From: Iamia sp038233335
GTDB taxonomy: Bacteria; Actinomycetota; Acidimicrobiia; Acidimicrobiales; Iamiaceae
Reading direction: 5' to 3'
Length of the DNA stretch: 9,256 bases
Assembly (NCBI GenBank): GCA_038233335.1
Contig: JBBSME010000120.1
Coordinates: 1-9,256 of the forward strand
Made by a program: the position numbers and the translations under genes. This document shows positions 1 to 6,079 of this stretch, piece by piece. Within the stretch, counting starts at the first letter, position 1; each line of letters starts with the position of its first letter. The notes under the pieces are model-generated. The model ran no database searches. It was not told the DNA's origin and saw only the letters and a list, made by a program, of their open reading frames with translations.

Positions 1-167
1 AACCGGTCGGTCACCGCGACGACCGCGGCATCGAGGCGGGCGCGCATCCGCTGGGCGGCCAGGAGCCGCTGCACCAGCTCACCGTCGGTGCAGGACCCCA
101 GATCGTCATCGAGGAAGGCCACCGGATCCACACCCTCAGATGTCTCGGGGAACTCCAGTTCGACCAT
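1..167 (-). CDS. Probable DUF222/13E12-type HNH protein, N-terminal fragment (partial)
   Basis: A reading frame opens with ATG at 167-165 and runs without a stop off the left edge, giving 55 codons. It starts MVELEF, has an acidic stretch (PVAFLDDDLGSCTDGE) and then an amphipathic helix, ELVQRLLAAQRMRARLDAAV. A leader of this kind followed by a helix rich in Leu, Ala and Arg resembles the start of the actinobacterial DUF222 proteins, also known as 13E12-repeat proteins, which usually end in an HNH nuclease domain that would lie outside this window. The ATG is supported by a TAGGAT hexamer ending 6 nt upstream, which suggests a leaderless mRNA. It lies downstream of, and on the same strand as, the anti-sigma-factor gene but is separated by 141 nt and a hairpin, so it is probably a separate unit. 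That this is a real gene start is fairly likely; the family call rests on about 55 residues and is tentative. Confidence 0.5.
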   Translation of the reverse strand, partial: MVELEFPETSEGVDPVAFLDDDLGSCTDGELVQRLLAAQRMRARLDAAVVAVTDR

Positions 168-173
168 GCCCCC

Positions 174-179
174 ATCCTA
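174..179 (-). promoter_or_regulatory. -10 box (TAGGAT) for a leaderless transcript
   Basis: On the minus strand TAGGAT is followed by GGGGGC and then the ATG at 167. A -10 hexamer matching TAnnnT with its end 6 nt before the start codon puts the transcription start on or next to the A of ATG, the usual geometry of leaderless actinobacterial mRNAs. No convincing -35 box is visible. The same hexamer-to-ATG spacing is found in front of the hydrolase gene at 8077. Confidence 0.5.
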
Positions 180-263
180 CGAAGGGGGTATGACACCGAG
201 ATCGGCGACCGCGTGCCCCTTGGGGACCGGCTTGGGCAAGGGATCCCGCACCGGATCTCGACC

Positions 264-301
264 ATCGGGTCGCCTACCGCAGCACCGCTGGCTGACCCGA
301 T
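264..301 (-). terminator. Nested inverted repeat after the bldG operon, possible terminator
   Basis: ATCGGGTC (264-271) is perfectly complementary to GACCCGAT (294-301). Inside the 22-nt loop lies a second stem, CAGC (280-283) with GCTG (287-290). The structure begins 7 nt beyond the stop codon of the anti-sigma-factor gene. There is no U-tract, so it would be an atypical GC-rich terminator or an mRNA 3'-end stabiliser. The long loop lowers confidence. Confidence 0.3.
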
Positions 302-308
302 CGCCGGC

Positions 309-818
309 CTACGGCACCCCAGGGGGGACGGGGGCGGCGGCGTAGAGCGCGGCCCGCACGCGGGTGCCCTCGGGACCGGAGCGGATCTCGGCCTCGTCGG
401 ACAGGGCCCGGATGAGGGGGATGCCCAGGCCCCGCTCGAAGGACATGCGGGCGGGGTCGCTCACCGGGGGGAGGATGTCGAGGTCGTCGGGGTCGAAGCC
501 ACCGCCCACGTCGTCGATCACCACCTCGACGCGCGAGGGGGTCAGGCGGACCTCGACGTCGATCACCGGAGCCGTCCCCTCAGCCGCTGCTCGCCGGGCC
601 GAGGCCTCGATGGCGTTGGTGCAGGCCTCGGACACGATCACCCGGAGGTCGTCGACCCGTTCGTCGTCGAGGAGGGGATCGATCCGGGCCGTCCCCGCCA
701 CGACCATCCGCACCAGGGCCAGGAAGTCCGGCACCGCGGGCACCTGGAGGCGCACCGCGTCGATCCGCGGCCCGACGAGGTCGGGCGGCCGGGAGGCCGG
801 CGAGGACGAGGTGGTCAC
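309..818 (-). CDS. RsbW-type anti-sigma factor (HATPase_c serine kinase)
   Basis: This 169-aa protein is a GHKL-fold ATP-binding anti-sigma factor of the RsbW/SpoIIAB type. Such proteins bind a sigma factor and phosphorylate their STAS antagonist, so that the partner state decides whether the sigma factor is free. Visible motifs are the N box (SEACTNAI, residues 63-70, E64 and N68), the G1 box (DDVGGGFDP, D103, G105, G107), the glycine-rich GLGIPL at 130-135, and a GTRV near residue 151. The first 15-20 residues are a low-complexity Ser/Pro tail. The GTG start at 818-816 lies 15 nt after the stop of the upstream bldG-like gene, with no good ribosome binding site of its own, so translational coupling is likely. 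GTG codons further in are possible alternative starts. In Streptomyces the gene following bldG likewise encodes an anti-sigma factor. No sigma-factor gene is in the window, so the target is unknown. Confidence 0.88.
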   Translation of the reverse strand: MTTSSSPASRPPDLVGPRIDAVRLQVPAVPDFLALVRMVVAGTARIDPLLDDERVDDLRVIVSEACTNAIEASARRAAAEGTAPVIDVEVRLTPSRVEVVIDDVGGGFDPDDLDILPPVSDPARMSFERGLGIPLIRALSDEAEIRSGPEGTRVRAALYAAAPVPPGVP

Positions 819-833
819 GACCGGGGCGACGGG

Positions 834-1175
834 TCAGCCTCTCACCGTGGCCTCATCGACCGAGCGGTGGATGGCGAACACCTTGGTGAGGCCGGTGATC
901 TCGAACACCTTGAGGATCCGGGGCCCGGTGCACACCAGCGCCAAGTCACCGTCGTTGGTGCGCACCCGCTTCAGGGCTCCGACCAGCACTCCGAGCCCGG
1001 TCGAGTCGATGAAGTCGACCTTCTCCAGATCGACCACGATGCGGGTCCGCCCCTCGCCGACCAGGCCCACCAGCTTCTCCCGAAGCCGCGGGGCGGTGGC
1101 GACGTCGACCTCGCCCACCACGGCGAGGACGGCCCAGCCGTCGCGTTCGGAGAGCTCCAAGCCCAGTTCGATCAC
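834..1175 (-). CDS. bldG: BldG-like STAS anti-sigma-factor antagonist
   Basis: This 113-aa protein is a single STAS domain, the antagonist that binds the anti-sigma factor when unphosphorylated. The phosphorylation loop DFIDSTGLGVLVG carries the expected serine at residue 58, and the C-terminal half (LKRVR, ILKVFEITGLTKVF, IHRSVDEA) closely matches what I recall of Streptomyces BldG, more closely than generic RsbV proteins. The frame stays open upstream to 1457, but I chose GTG at 1175-1173 because GGAGG lies 9 nt before it (1189-1185), because the STAS fold begins at IELGLEL, and because the upstream part is Arg/Ser-rich and would run across the divergent helicase start. It is followed 15 nt later by the RsbW-type gene, its likely kinase and partner, and is divergent from the helicase, as in Streptomyces. 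The family is certain; one-to-one orthology with BldG is an inference from sequence and context. Confidence 0.9.
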   Translation of the reverse strand: MIELGLELSERDGWAVLAVVGEVDVATAPRLREKLVGLVGEGRTRIVVDLEKVDFIDSTGLGVLVGALKRVRTNDGDLALVCTGPRILKVFEITGLTKVFAIHRSVDEATVRG

Positions 1176-1302
1176 GTCGTCACTCCTCCGAGTCGACCGT
1201 CGACGGTGGCCAACGTGGATCACGGTACACCGCAGGACCATTGCTCCCCGGCCCACAGGGGTGTAGTTACGGAGGTGTCGTTCCCGTGAGAGGCTGGTCA
1301 AC
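1176..1302. promoter_or_regulatory. Divergent bldG/helicase regulatory region
   Basis: This 127-nt gap must hold the promoters for both divergent genes. For bldG it contains the Shine-Dalgarno GGAGG (minus strand, 1189-1185), and just upstream the perfect 10-nt palindrome CCGTCGACGG (1197-1206), part of a tandem GTCGAC pair (1192-1197 and 1199-1204) that could be an operator. A minus-strand TACCGT (1227-1222) is a weak -10 candidate for bldG. TAGTTA (1264-1269) is a weak -10 candidate for the helicase, whose ribosome binding site is AGAGG at 1289-1293. These assignments come from pattern matching only. Confidence 0.4.
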
Positions 1303-3648
1303 ATGGCTTCCGCGCTCGGAACGGCCGCCCTTGACGCCATGACCCTCCTCGCCGACGCCGATCCCGACACCCTGCTCCAGGTGCTCGACGGGCGCGCCGA
1401 CGAGCTCGTCCACGTGGAGCACCTGCCATCCCGCCCGGCCCGCCTGGCCCCGCTCACCGACCCCCTGCCGGACCTCCTGGCCCCTCACCTCCCGGCCGAG
1501 GGGCTGTGGACCCACCAGGCCGCGGCCATCGACCTGGCCCGCAGCGGCACCCACGTCGCGGTGGCCACCGGCACCGCATCCGGCAAGTCCCTCTGCTTCC
1601 AGCTGCCCATCGCCGAGGCGGTCTCCGAGCCCATACGCGGCGGGACCGCGCTGCTCGTGGGGCCGACCAAGGCCCTGGCCCAGGACCAGCTCCGGGCCAT
1701 CGCCGCCCTCGGGGTCGACGACCTGGTGGCCGCCACCTACGACGGCGACTCCTCCACCGACGCCCGGGCGTGGGCCCGAGCCCACGCCAACGTGATCCTC
1801 ACCAACCCCGAGATGCTGCACTGCGGTCTGCTCCCCCACCACGAGCGCTGGGCCACGTTCCTCCATCGGCTCCGCTACGTCGTGATCGACGAGCTCCACA
1901 TGTTCCGCGGCGTGTTCGGCAGCCACGTGGCCCACGTCCTCCGTCGCCTCCGCCGGCTGTGTGCTCGCTACCGCGCCGATCCCACGTTCGTGTTCGCCTC
2001 GGCCACCATCGGCGAGCCGGCCCGCCTGGCCTCGGCCCTCATCGGGTCACCGGTGACGGCGGTGACCGACGACGGCTCTCCTCGAGGCGAGCGGGTGATG
2101 GCCCTCTGGAACCCACCCCTGCTCGACGCCGGCACCGGCGGACGGGTCTCGACCCACCGGGTCACCGCCTCCCTGGTGGCCGAGCTCGTCGCCTCCGGGC
2201 ACCGGACCATCGCCTTCTGTCGCAGCCGTCGGGGCACCGAGGTGGTCGCGGCCGAGGCCCAGAGCCGCCTGGGGACCGAGCAGGACGGCGCCATCCGCCC
2301 CTACCGCGGCGGGTACCTCCCCCGGGACCGGCGAGAGATCGAGGCCGAGCTGTTCGGCGGGCGGCTCCGCGGGGTGATCGCCACCTCGGCCCTGGAGCTG
2401 GGCGTCGACGTCGGCGGTCTCGACGCCTGCGTGCTCGACGGCTTCCCCGGCACCATCGCCTCCATGTGGCAGCAGGCCGGACGGGCCGGACGTTCCCGCC
2501 AACGCTCCCTGGCGGTGCTGGTGGCCGGCGACGACGCGCTGGACCAGTACCTCATGGCTCACCCCGACGAGGTGTTCACCCGGACGCCCGAGCCCGCAGT
2601 GGTCAACCCCTCCAACCCCAACGTGGTCGACGCCCACCTGGCCTGCGCGGCCTACGAGACCCCGCTGTCGGCCGACGACGAGCGCTGGTGGGGCGAGGAC
2701 CTCGCCGAGGGCGTCCGGCGCCTGGTCCGCGGCGACCGCCTGCGCATCCGCTCGGGGGCCCGGCTGCGGGCCGTGCCCAGCGACGGGCCGTGCGCGGTGT
2801 GGGCGGCCCGCGGGTTCCCGTCGAGCGGTGTGGGGCTGCGCAGCGGGGGTGGGAGCGAGATCCGCATCGTGGCGCCCGATGGCACGCTCATCGGCACAGT
2901 GGACGAGGGGCGGGCCCCGGAGGTCGTCCACCCAGGGGCCATCTACCTGCACCAGGGGGCGGCCTGGCGGGTCACCGTCCTCGACCTGTTCGACGGTCTG
3001 GCCGAGGTGGTCCGGGTCGACGGCTCCGAGACCACCCAGGCCCGCACGACTGTCAGCATCCGCGTCCTCGACGAGGAGCGCAGCCGGGCCGTGGGGCGGG
3101 TGCGCCTGGCCCTAGGGACGGTGGAGGTCACCGCCCAGGTCACCGGCTACCAGCGCCGCGACGTCGCCAGCGGCGAGGTGCTGGGCACCGTCGACCTCGA
3201 GCTGCCGCCCAACCGGCTCGTCACGCGAGGCTTCTGGTACACGATCCCGCCCGGCCTGCTGCGACGCGCCGGGCTGACCCCCGCGGCCTGGCCCGGCACC
3301 CTCCACGCCGCCGAGCACACCGCCATCGGCATGCTGCCGCTGTTCACGATCTGCGACCGGTGGGACGTCGGCGGCGTGTCCACGTCCTGGTCCGAGGACG
3401 CCGGCGGCCCGGCCATCTTCATCTACGACGCCTACCCAGGCGGGGCCGGCATCGCCGAGCTGGGCTACGACGCCGCCCACCGCCACCTGACCGCCACCCT
3501 CGACACCCTGCGACGCTGCCCCTGCGTCGCCGGGTGCCCCTCGTGCGTGCAGTCGCCGAAGTGCGGGAACCTGAACGAGCCCCTCGACAAGGACGGCGCC
3601 ATCGCCCTCCTGGACGCGACCCGCCTCGACCTCGTCGACCTCGGATGA
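1303..3648 (+). CDS. DEAD/DEAH-type SF2 helicase with C-terminal DUF1998 (TIGR03817/YprA-MrfA type)
   Basis: This 781-aa ATP-dependent helicase belongs to the group that includes Bacillus YprA/MrfA and the actinobacterial 'helicase/secretion neighborhood' helicases. Motifs in order are HQ at 71-72, Walker A ATGTASGKS (88-96), PTKALAQDQ, TNPEML, the motif II box DELH (196-199), SAT (233-235), AFCRSRRGTE, motif V ATSALELGVDV (360-370) and motif VI QQAGRAGRS (390-398). A mixed region follows, then a DUF1998-type C-terminus with cysteines 739, 741, 745, 748 and 754 in the pattern CPCVAGCPSC..C, which probably binds a metal. MrfA acts in mitomycin-damage repair in Bacillus; whether this protein has that role is unknown. 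AGAGG at 1289-1293, 9 nt upstream, supports the ATG at 1303; a second in-frame ATG is at 1339. The gene is divergent from bldG and convergent with the tad operon. All helicase motifs look intact. Confidence 0.93.
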   Translation: MASALGTAALDAMTLLADADPDTLLQVLDGRADELVHVEHLPSRPARLAPLTDPLPDLLAPHLPAEGLWTHQAAAIDLARSGTHVAVATGTASGKSLCFQLPIAEAVSEPIRGGTALLVGPTKALAQDQLRAIAALGVDDLVAATYDGDSSTDARAWARAHANVILTNPEMLHCGLLPHHERWATFLHRLRYVVIDELHMFRGVFGSHVAHVLRRLRRLCARYRADPTFVFASATIGEPARLASALIGSPVTAVTDDGSPRGERVMALWNPPLLDAGTGGRVSTHRVTASLVAELVASGHRTIAFCRSRRGTEVVAAEAQSRLGTEQDGAIRPYRGGYLPRDRREIEAELFGGRLRGVIATSALELGVDVGGLDACVLDGFPGTIASMWQQAGRAGRSRQRSLAVLVAGDDALDQYLMAHPDEVFTRTPEPAVVNPSNPNVVDAHLACAAYETPLSADDERWWGEDLAEGVRRLVRGDRLRIRSGARLRAVPSDGPCAVWAARGFPSSGVGLRSGGGSEIRIVAPDGTLIGTVDEGRAPEVVHPGAIYLHQGAAWRVTVLDLFDGLAEVVRVDGSETTQARTTVSIRVLDEERSRAVGRVRLALGTVEVTAQVTGYQRRDVASGEVLGTVDLELPPNRLVTRGFWYTIPPGLLRRAGLTPAAWPGTLHAAEHTAIGMLPLFTICDRWDVGGVSTSWSEDAGGPAIFIYDAYPGGAGIAELGYDAAHRHLTATLDTLRRCPCVAGCPSCVQSPKCGNLNEPLDKDGAIALLDATRLDLVDLG

Positions 3649-3712
3649 CCACCTCGGGGTGACCAGGCTGATGATCGGCGAGACGGCGGGGCGCGCCGGC
3701 CGCGGACCCAGC
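3649..3712. other. Short convergent gap between helicase and tadE
   Basis: The 64 nt between the two convergent stop codons hold no gene. The only structures seen are CACC-tcgg-GGTG at 3650-3661 and an 8-nt GGCGCGCC palindrome at about 3690. Neither is convincing as a terminator. In related neighbourhoods a second TadE-like gene (TIGR03816, Rv3654c-like) often sits at this end; there is no room for one here. Confidence 0.3.
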
Positions 3713-4090
3713 TCACCGCTCGACGCGCATCGCCGCGGTGGTCCTGACCGTGAGGTCGGGCAGCAGGGGGCCGACCAGGGCCACCTCGGTCGGGGCCGGA
3801 CAGGTGAGGGTGACCCGCAGCACCGACCCCACCTCCGCGGGCCGGGCGACCGACGAGCGACACCCGGTCCGCCCGGCGTCAGCCGCGGCCCGGTCGGCCA
3901 CGCCCGGGCGGCCGTCGACGGCCACCGCCCGCGCCGCCTCCCGGGCGGCGTGGACGGTGGCCACGTGATCGGCGATCACCAACCCGGCCTGCACGATCAT
4001 GAGCAGGCCAATGGCCACGAGGGGCAGGGCCAGGGCCAGCTCGACGGTCGCCTGGCCCTGCTGGTCGCGGCGCGTGGGTCGGCCGGTCAC
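3713..4090 (-). CDS. tadE: TadE-like minor pseudopilin
   Basis: This 125-aa protein has the TadE layout. A short basic leader (TGRPTRRDQQG) is followed by a class III prepilin cleavage site G12|QATVE with Glu at +5 (E17), one hydrophobic segment (about residues 18-42), then an Ala/Arg-rich extracytoplasmic region with two cysteines (77 and 97) that could form a disulfide. TadE proteins are minor pseudopilins processed by a TadV/CpaA-type peptidase and needed for assembly of Flp pili. It starts at GTG (4090-4088), which overlaps the stop of the pilin gene by 4 nt (GTGA), so the two are translationally coupled. It is the last gene of the operon. No TadF or second TadE-like gene follows, so it may be the only minor pilin at this locus. 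Confidence 0.82.
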   Translation of the reverse strand: MTGRPTRRDQQGQATVELALALPLVAIGLLMIVQAGLVIADHVATVHAAREAARAVAVDGRPGVADRAAADAGRTGCRSSVARPAEVGSVLRVTLTCPAPTEVALVGPLLPDLTVRTTAAMRVER

Positions 4091-4302
4091 AGCCGGTCTT
4101 GGAGCTCGTCGAACACGCGGTCGAACAGGTCACCGATGCGCCCTGAGCCGGTGGCCCAGGTGATGAGGGCGATGGCCACGACCGCCGCGCCCAACAGCAC
4201 GAGGGCGTACTCGGCGGTGGCCTGGCCGGCCTCGGCCCGGTGGCGGGCGCGGACCGTGGCGGCCTGCAGGGAGATGACGAGGGAGATGAGGGGACGGGAC
4301 AT
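4087..4302 (-). CDS. flp: Flp/DUF4244-like major pilin precursor
   Basis: This 71-aa protein is the probable pilus subunit. The class III processing site is G26|QATAEY with Glu at +5 (E31), as in Flp pilins and the actinobacterial DUF4244 proteins. One membrane helix follows (ALVLLGAAVVAIALITWA, 33-50) and then a short C-terminus (IGDLFDRVFDELQDRL). The mature protein would be 45 residues. The leader is longer than in typical Flp pilins and has its own hydrophobic stretch (LISLVISLQAA) before the basic RARHR segment. The ATG at 4302-4300 is fixed by GGAGG (4314-4310), 7 nt upstream, one of the strongest ribosome binding sites in the window, consistent with a protein made in excess. The frame stays open further upstream, but that part is low-complexity and Pro-rich. 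A 140-nt gap with hairpins separates it from tadC, and its stop overlaps the tadE start. Confidence 0.83.
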   Translation of the reverse strand: MSRPLISLVISLQAATVRARHRAEAGQATAEYALVLLGAAVVAIALITWATGSGRIGDLFDRVFDELQDRL

Positions 4303-4309
4303 GGGGTGA

Positions 4310-4314
4310 CCTCC
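4310..4314 (-). promoter_or_regulatory. Strong ribosome binding site of the pilin gene
   Basis: GGAGG on the minus strand, 7 nt before the ATG at 4302. It selects this ATG over upstream in-frame codons. It is the only good Shine-Dalgarno inside the operon; the other internal genes rely on GTGA overlaps. Confidence 0.7.
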
Positions 4315-4357
4315 GGGGTCGGGCCACGACGGGCGTCGCGGCCGGGTGCTCAGCGCG

Positions 4358-4433
4358 GTGGCCGGGGCCACGAGCCCGGCGGGGCCGGGGACGGCGGCCG
4401 AGGCCGCGAGGAGGTCAGCGGGGCGGAGCCGCC
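4358..4433 (-). repeat. Run of four perfect hairpins between tadC and the pilin gene
   Basis: Four adjacent perfect inverted repeats occupy the tadC-pilin gap. They are GGCGG-ag-CCGCC (4422-4433), GCGGCC-ga-GGCCGC (4394-4407), CCCGGC-ggg-GCCGGG (4375-4389) and GTGGCC-gg-GGCCAC (4358-4371), given as read on the plus strand. On the transcript they begin 9 nt after the tadC stop and end about 44 nt before the pilin Shine-Dalgarno. No gene fits in the gap. They could protect or process the pilin mRNA, or partly terminate the upstream message. In DNA this GC-rich some self-complementarity is expected by chance, so a function is only inferred. Confidence 0.45.
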
Positions 4434-4442
4434 GACCGAGGG

Positions 4443-5207
4443 TCAGTGACGGAGGTCGCCGAGGGCGAGGACCACCGGGGGGACCACGGTGAGCAGGGCG
4501 AAGGCGGGAAGGGTGCAGAGGACGAGGGGGAACAGCAGCCGGACCGGGACCTGGCGAGCCGCCGCTTCGGCCTCGCGCCGGCGGGCCAGCCGCTGCTCCT
4601 CGGCCAGGCGGGCCAGGGGCTCGACCACCGGGGTGCCGTCCTGGTGGGCAGCCGCCAGCAGGGCCAGCATGGGCGCAGTGGCAGGGAGGGCCGCGGCCAC
4701 CTCTTCGAGGGCCTCGACGAGGGGCTGGCCGTGGCGGGCCCGGACCTCGGCGGCGGCCAGGGCCGGCCCGATCGGGGCCGGCACCCGCGGCGCCACCAGG
4801 GCCAGGGCCGCAGGCAGCGACACCCCGGCGCCCAGGGCCAGGGCGAGGAGATCGATCGCATCGGGGACCGACGAGCGGGCCGCCTGGGTGGCCCGGTGGT
4901 CCCGCCGGATCCGGGACAGGCGGGGGAGGCCGATCCCGAGCAGGAGGGGGATGGGGGCCAGCGCCGGCACCACGGGGAGCAGGGCCAGGGCGGCGAGGAG
5001 GGCCACCCCGAGCGGACGAGATGCGACCGGGTCGGGGGCCACGCCGACGACGGCCCGGGCCCGGGCGCCCAGCCGGGTGATCGGACCGGCGCGCATCGCG
5101 AGCGGTGCCGCCGCCACCCGGAGGGCACGACGGGGTCGGCGCGACCACAGCAGGGCGCCCACCAAGGTCGCCCAGGCCGGACCCAGCCAGACCACCGTTG
5201 GGCTCAC
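4443..5207 (-). CDS. tadC: TadC-like inner-membrane platform protein (T2SSF domain)
   Basis: This 254-aa integral membrane protein is of the GspF/TadC family, which with TadB forms the inner-membrane platform on which the TadA motor acts. There is an N-terminal hydrophobic segment (about 5-20), a membrane hairpin (about 64-92), and a T2SSF domain beginning VPDAIDLLALALGAGVSLP (114-132) and containing a charged amphipathic stretch (EEQRLARRREAEAAARQVP). A final strong membrane segment (about 222-249) follows. The frame is open far upstream, but GTG at 5207-5205 is chosen because it overlaps the tadB stop as GTGA, as at the other junctions, and because sequence upstream of it is the out-of-frame shadow of tadB. 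TadB and TadC are similar in design; gene order (A, B, C) decides the name. Confidence 0.85.
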   Translation of the reverse strand: MSPTVVWLGPAWATLVGALLWSRRPRRALRVAAAPLAMRAGPITRLGARARAVVGVAPDPVASRPLGVALLAALALLPVVPALAPIPLLLGIGLPRLSRIRRDHRATQAARSSVPDAIDLLALALGAGVSLPAALALVAPRVPAPIGPALAAAEVRARHGQPLVEALEEVAAALPATAPMLALLAAAHQDGTPVVEPLARLAEEQRLARRREAEAAARQVPVRLLFPLVLCTLPAFALLTVVPPVVLALGDLRH

Positions 5208-6079
5208 CTCGAGGCTCCGTCGACCACGCGCTGCATCCACCAGGCACCGGCTCCGTCCAGGATCACCGCGGCGACCACGCAGCCGAGGCCGATGGGGGTG
5301 GCGAACAGGGTGCGGGCCAGCCGGGGGTCGGCGGCGCTGCCGAGGGCGGCGACCACGACGGGCAGGCCCACCATCACCGCAGCTGAGGCCCGCGCTTGGG
5401 TGGCCAGGGCACGGGTCTCGTCCGCGGCCGAGGTCCGCGACCGGAGGGTGGCGGCCAGGCCATCGAGGGCTCGGGCCCGGGCGCCCCCGGCCTCGGCCGC
5501 CACCTCCAAGGCGCCGGCGGACAGCCGAACCGGTGCTCGGGGGTGGGCCGCGGTCCACGGTCGCAGCGCGTCGCCCAGGTCCGCGCCCCGTTCGACCCGA
5601 TCGACGACGGCACCGAGCTCGCCACCGTGGAGGCCGCCGACCACCGAGCCCGCCTCGGCCATGGCCGCGAGCAGATCCGAGCCGCTGCGCAGGCTGCGAG
5701 CCGTGTGCTCGAGCAGTGCCGGGACGTGTCGATCGGCCCGACGGGGCCCCCGGTCGCGACCGGCGTGGAGGGCCAGGGCCAGCGCCGCGCCCGCCACCAG
5801 CGCGACGACCGCTCCGCCGACCGGACCGGTGCGGGTCGCGGCGAGCGCGCCGACGCCACCGACCGAGGCGAGAGCGAGCCGGAGCCAGCGGCCGGGATCA
5901 CCCTCGACCCCGGCGCGGGAGAGCGAGCGCGACCAGGCGTCCACCGCTGCGGTCCGCCACCTCGGCGGACCCGGCGATGCGGGGTCCGGTGCTGCGCTCC
6001 CCTCGGCACGGGCGCGACGGCCCGCCCGGCCACACAGGGCGGCGAGGACGACCCCCAGCGAGGCGGCGACGGCGGTCAC
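5204..6079 (-). CDS. tadB: TadB-like inner-membrane platform protein (T2SSF domain)
   Basis: This 291-aa membrane protein is of the GspF/TadB family and is the partner of TadC in the pilus or secretion platform. It has an N-terminal hydrophobic segment (3-16), a linker rich in Pro, Ala and Arg, a pair of membrane segments (about 68-104), and a cytoplasmic T2SSF helical domain (about 116-225: HVPALLEHTARSLRSGSDLL, then LEVAAEAGGARARALDGLA). Two C-terminal membrane segments follow (about 230-248 and 258-280). GTG at 6079-6077 overlaps the tadA stop in a GTGA. The open frame extends much further upstream, but there it is the shadow of tadA and Pro/Arg/Gly-rich, so it is not part of this protein. 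Confidence 0.86.
   Translation of the reverse strand: MTAVAASLGVVLAALCGRAGRRARAEGSAAPDPASPGPPRWRTAAVDAWSRSLSRAGVEGDPGRWLRLALASVGGVGALAATRTGPVGGAVVALVAGAALALALHAGRDRGPRRADRHVPALLEHTARSLRSGSDLLAAMAEAGSVVGGLHGGELGAVVDRVERGADLGDALRPWTAAHPRAPVRLSAGALEVAAEAGGARARALDGLAATLRSRTSAADETRALATQARASAAVMVGLPVVVAALGSAADPRLARTLFATPIGLGCVVAAVILDGAGAWWMQRVVDGASR

Noticed and set aside
213..1289. Long plus-strand frames antisense to the bldG and anti-sigma-factor genes
   Set aside because: The proteins are His/Asp/Gly or Arg/Ser-rich shadows; the minus strand has clear STAS and HATPase domains with ribosome binding site support.
1176..1457. N-terminal extension of the bldG-like frame to 1457
   Set aside because: The extra residues are low-complexity, would overlap the divergent helicase gene, and a GTG with GGAGG sits exactly at the start of the STAS domain.
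1506..3662. 718-codon plus-strand frame overlapping the helicase
   Set aside because: Its product is Arg/Pro/Gly-rich and without motifs, while the overlapping frame has all helicase motifs in order.
3690..3697. GGCGCGCC palindrome between helicase and tadE as a terminator
   Set aside because: A restriction-site-like 8-nt palindrome has no room for a loop and is common at this GC content.
5208..5558. N-terminal extension of the tadC frame
   Set aside because: It is an out-of-frame shadow of tadB, Arg/Gly/Pro-rich; the GTGA overlap gives the better start.
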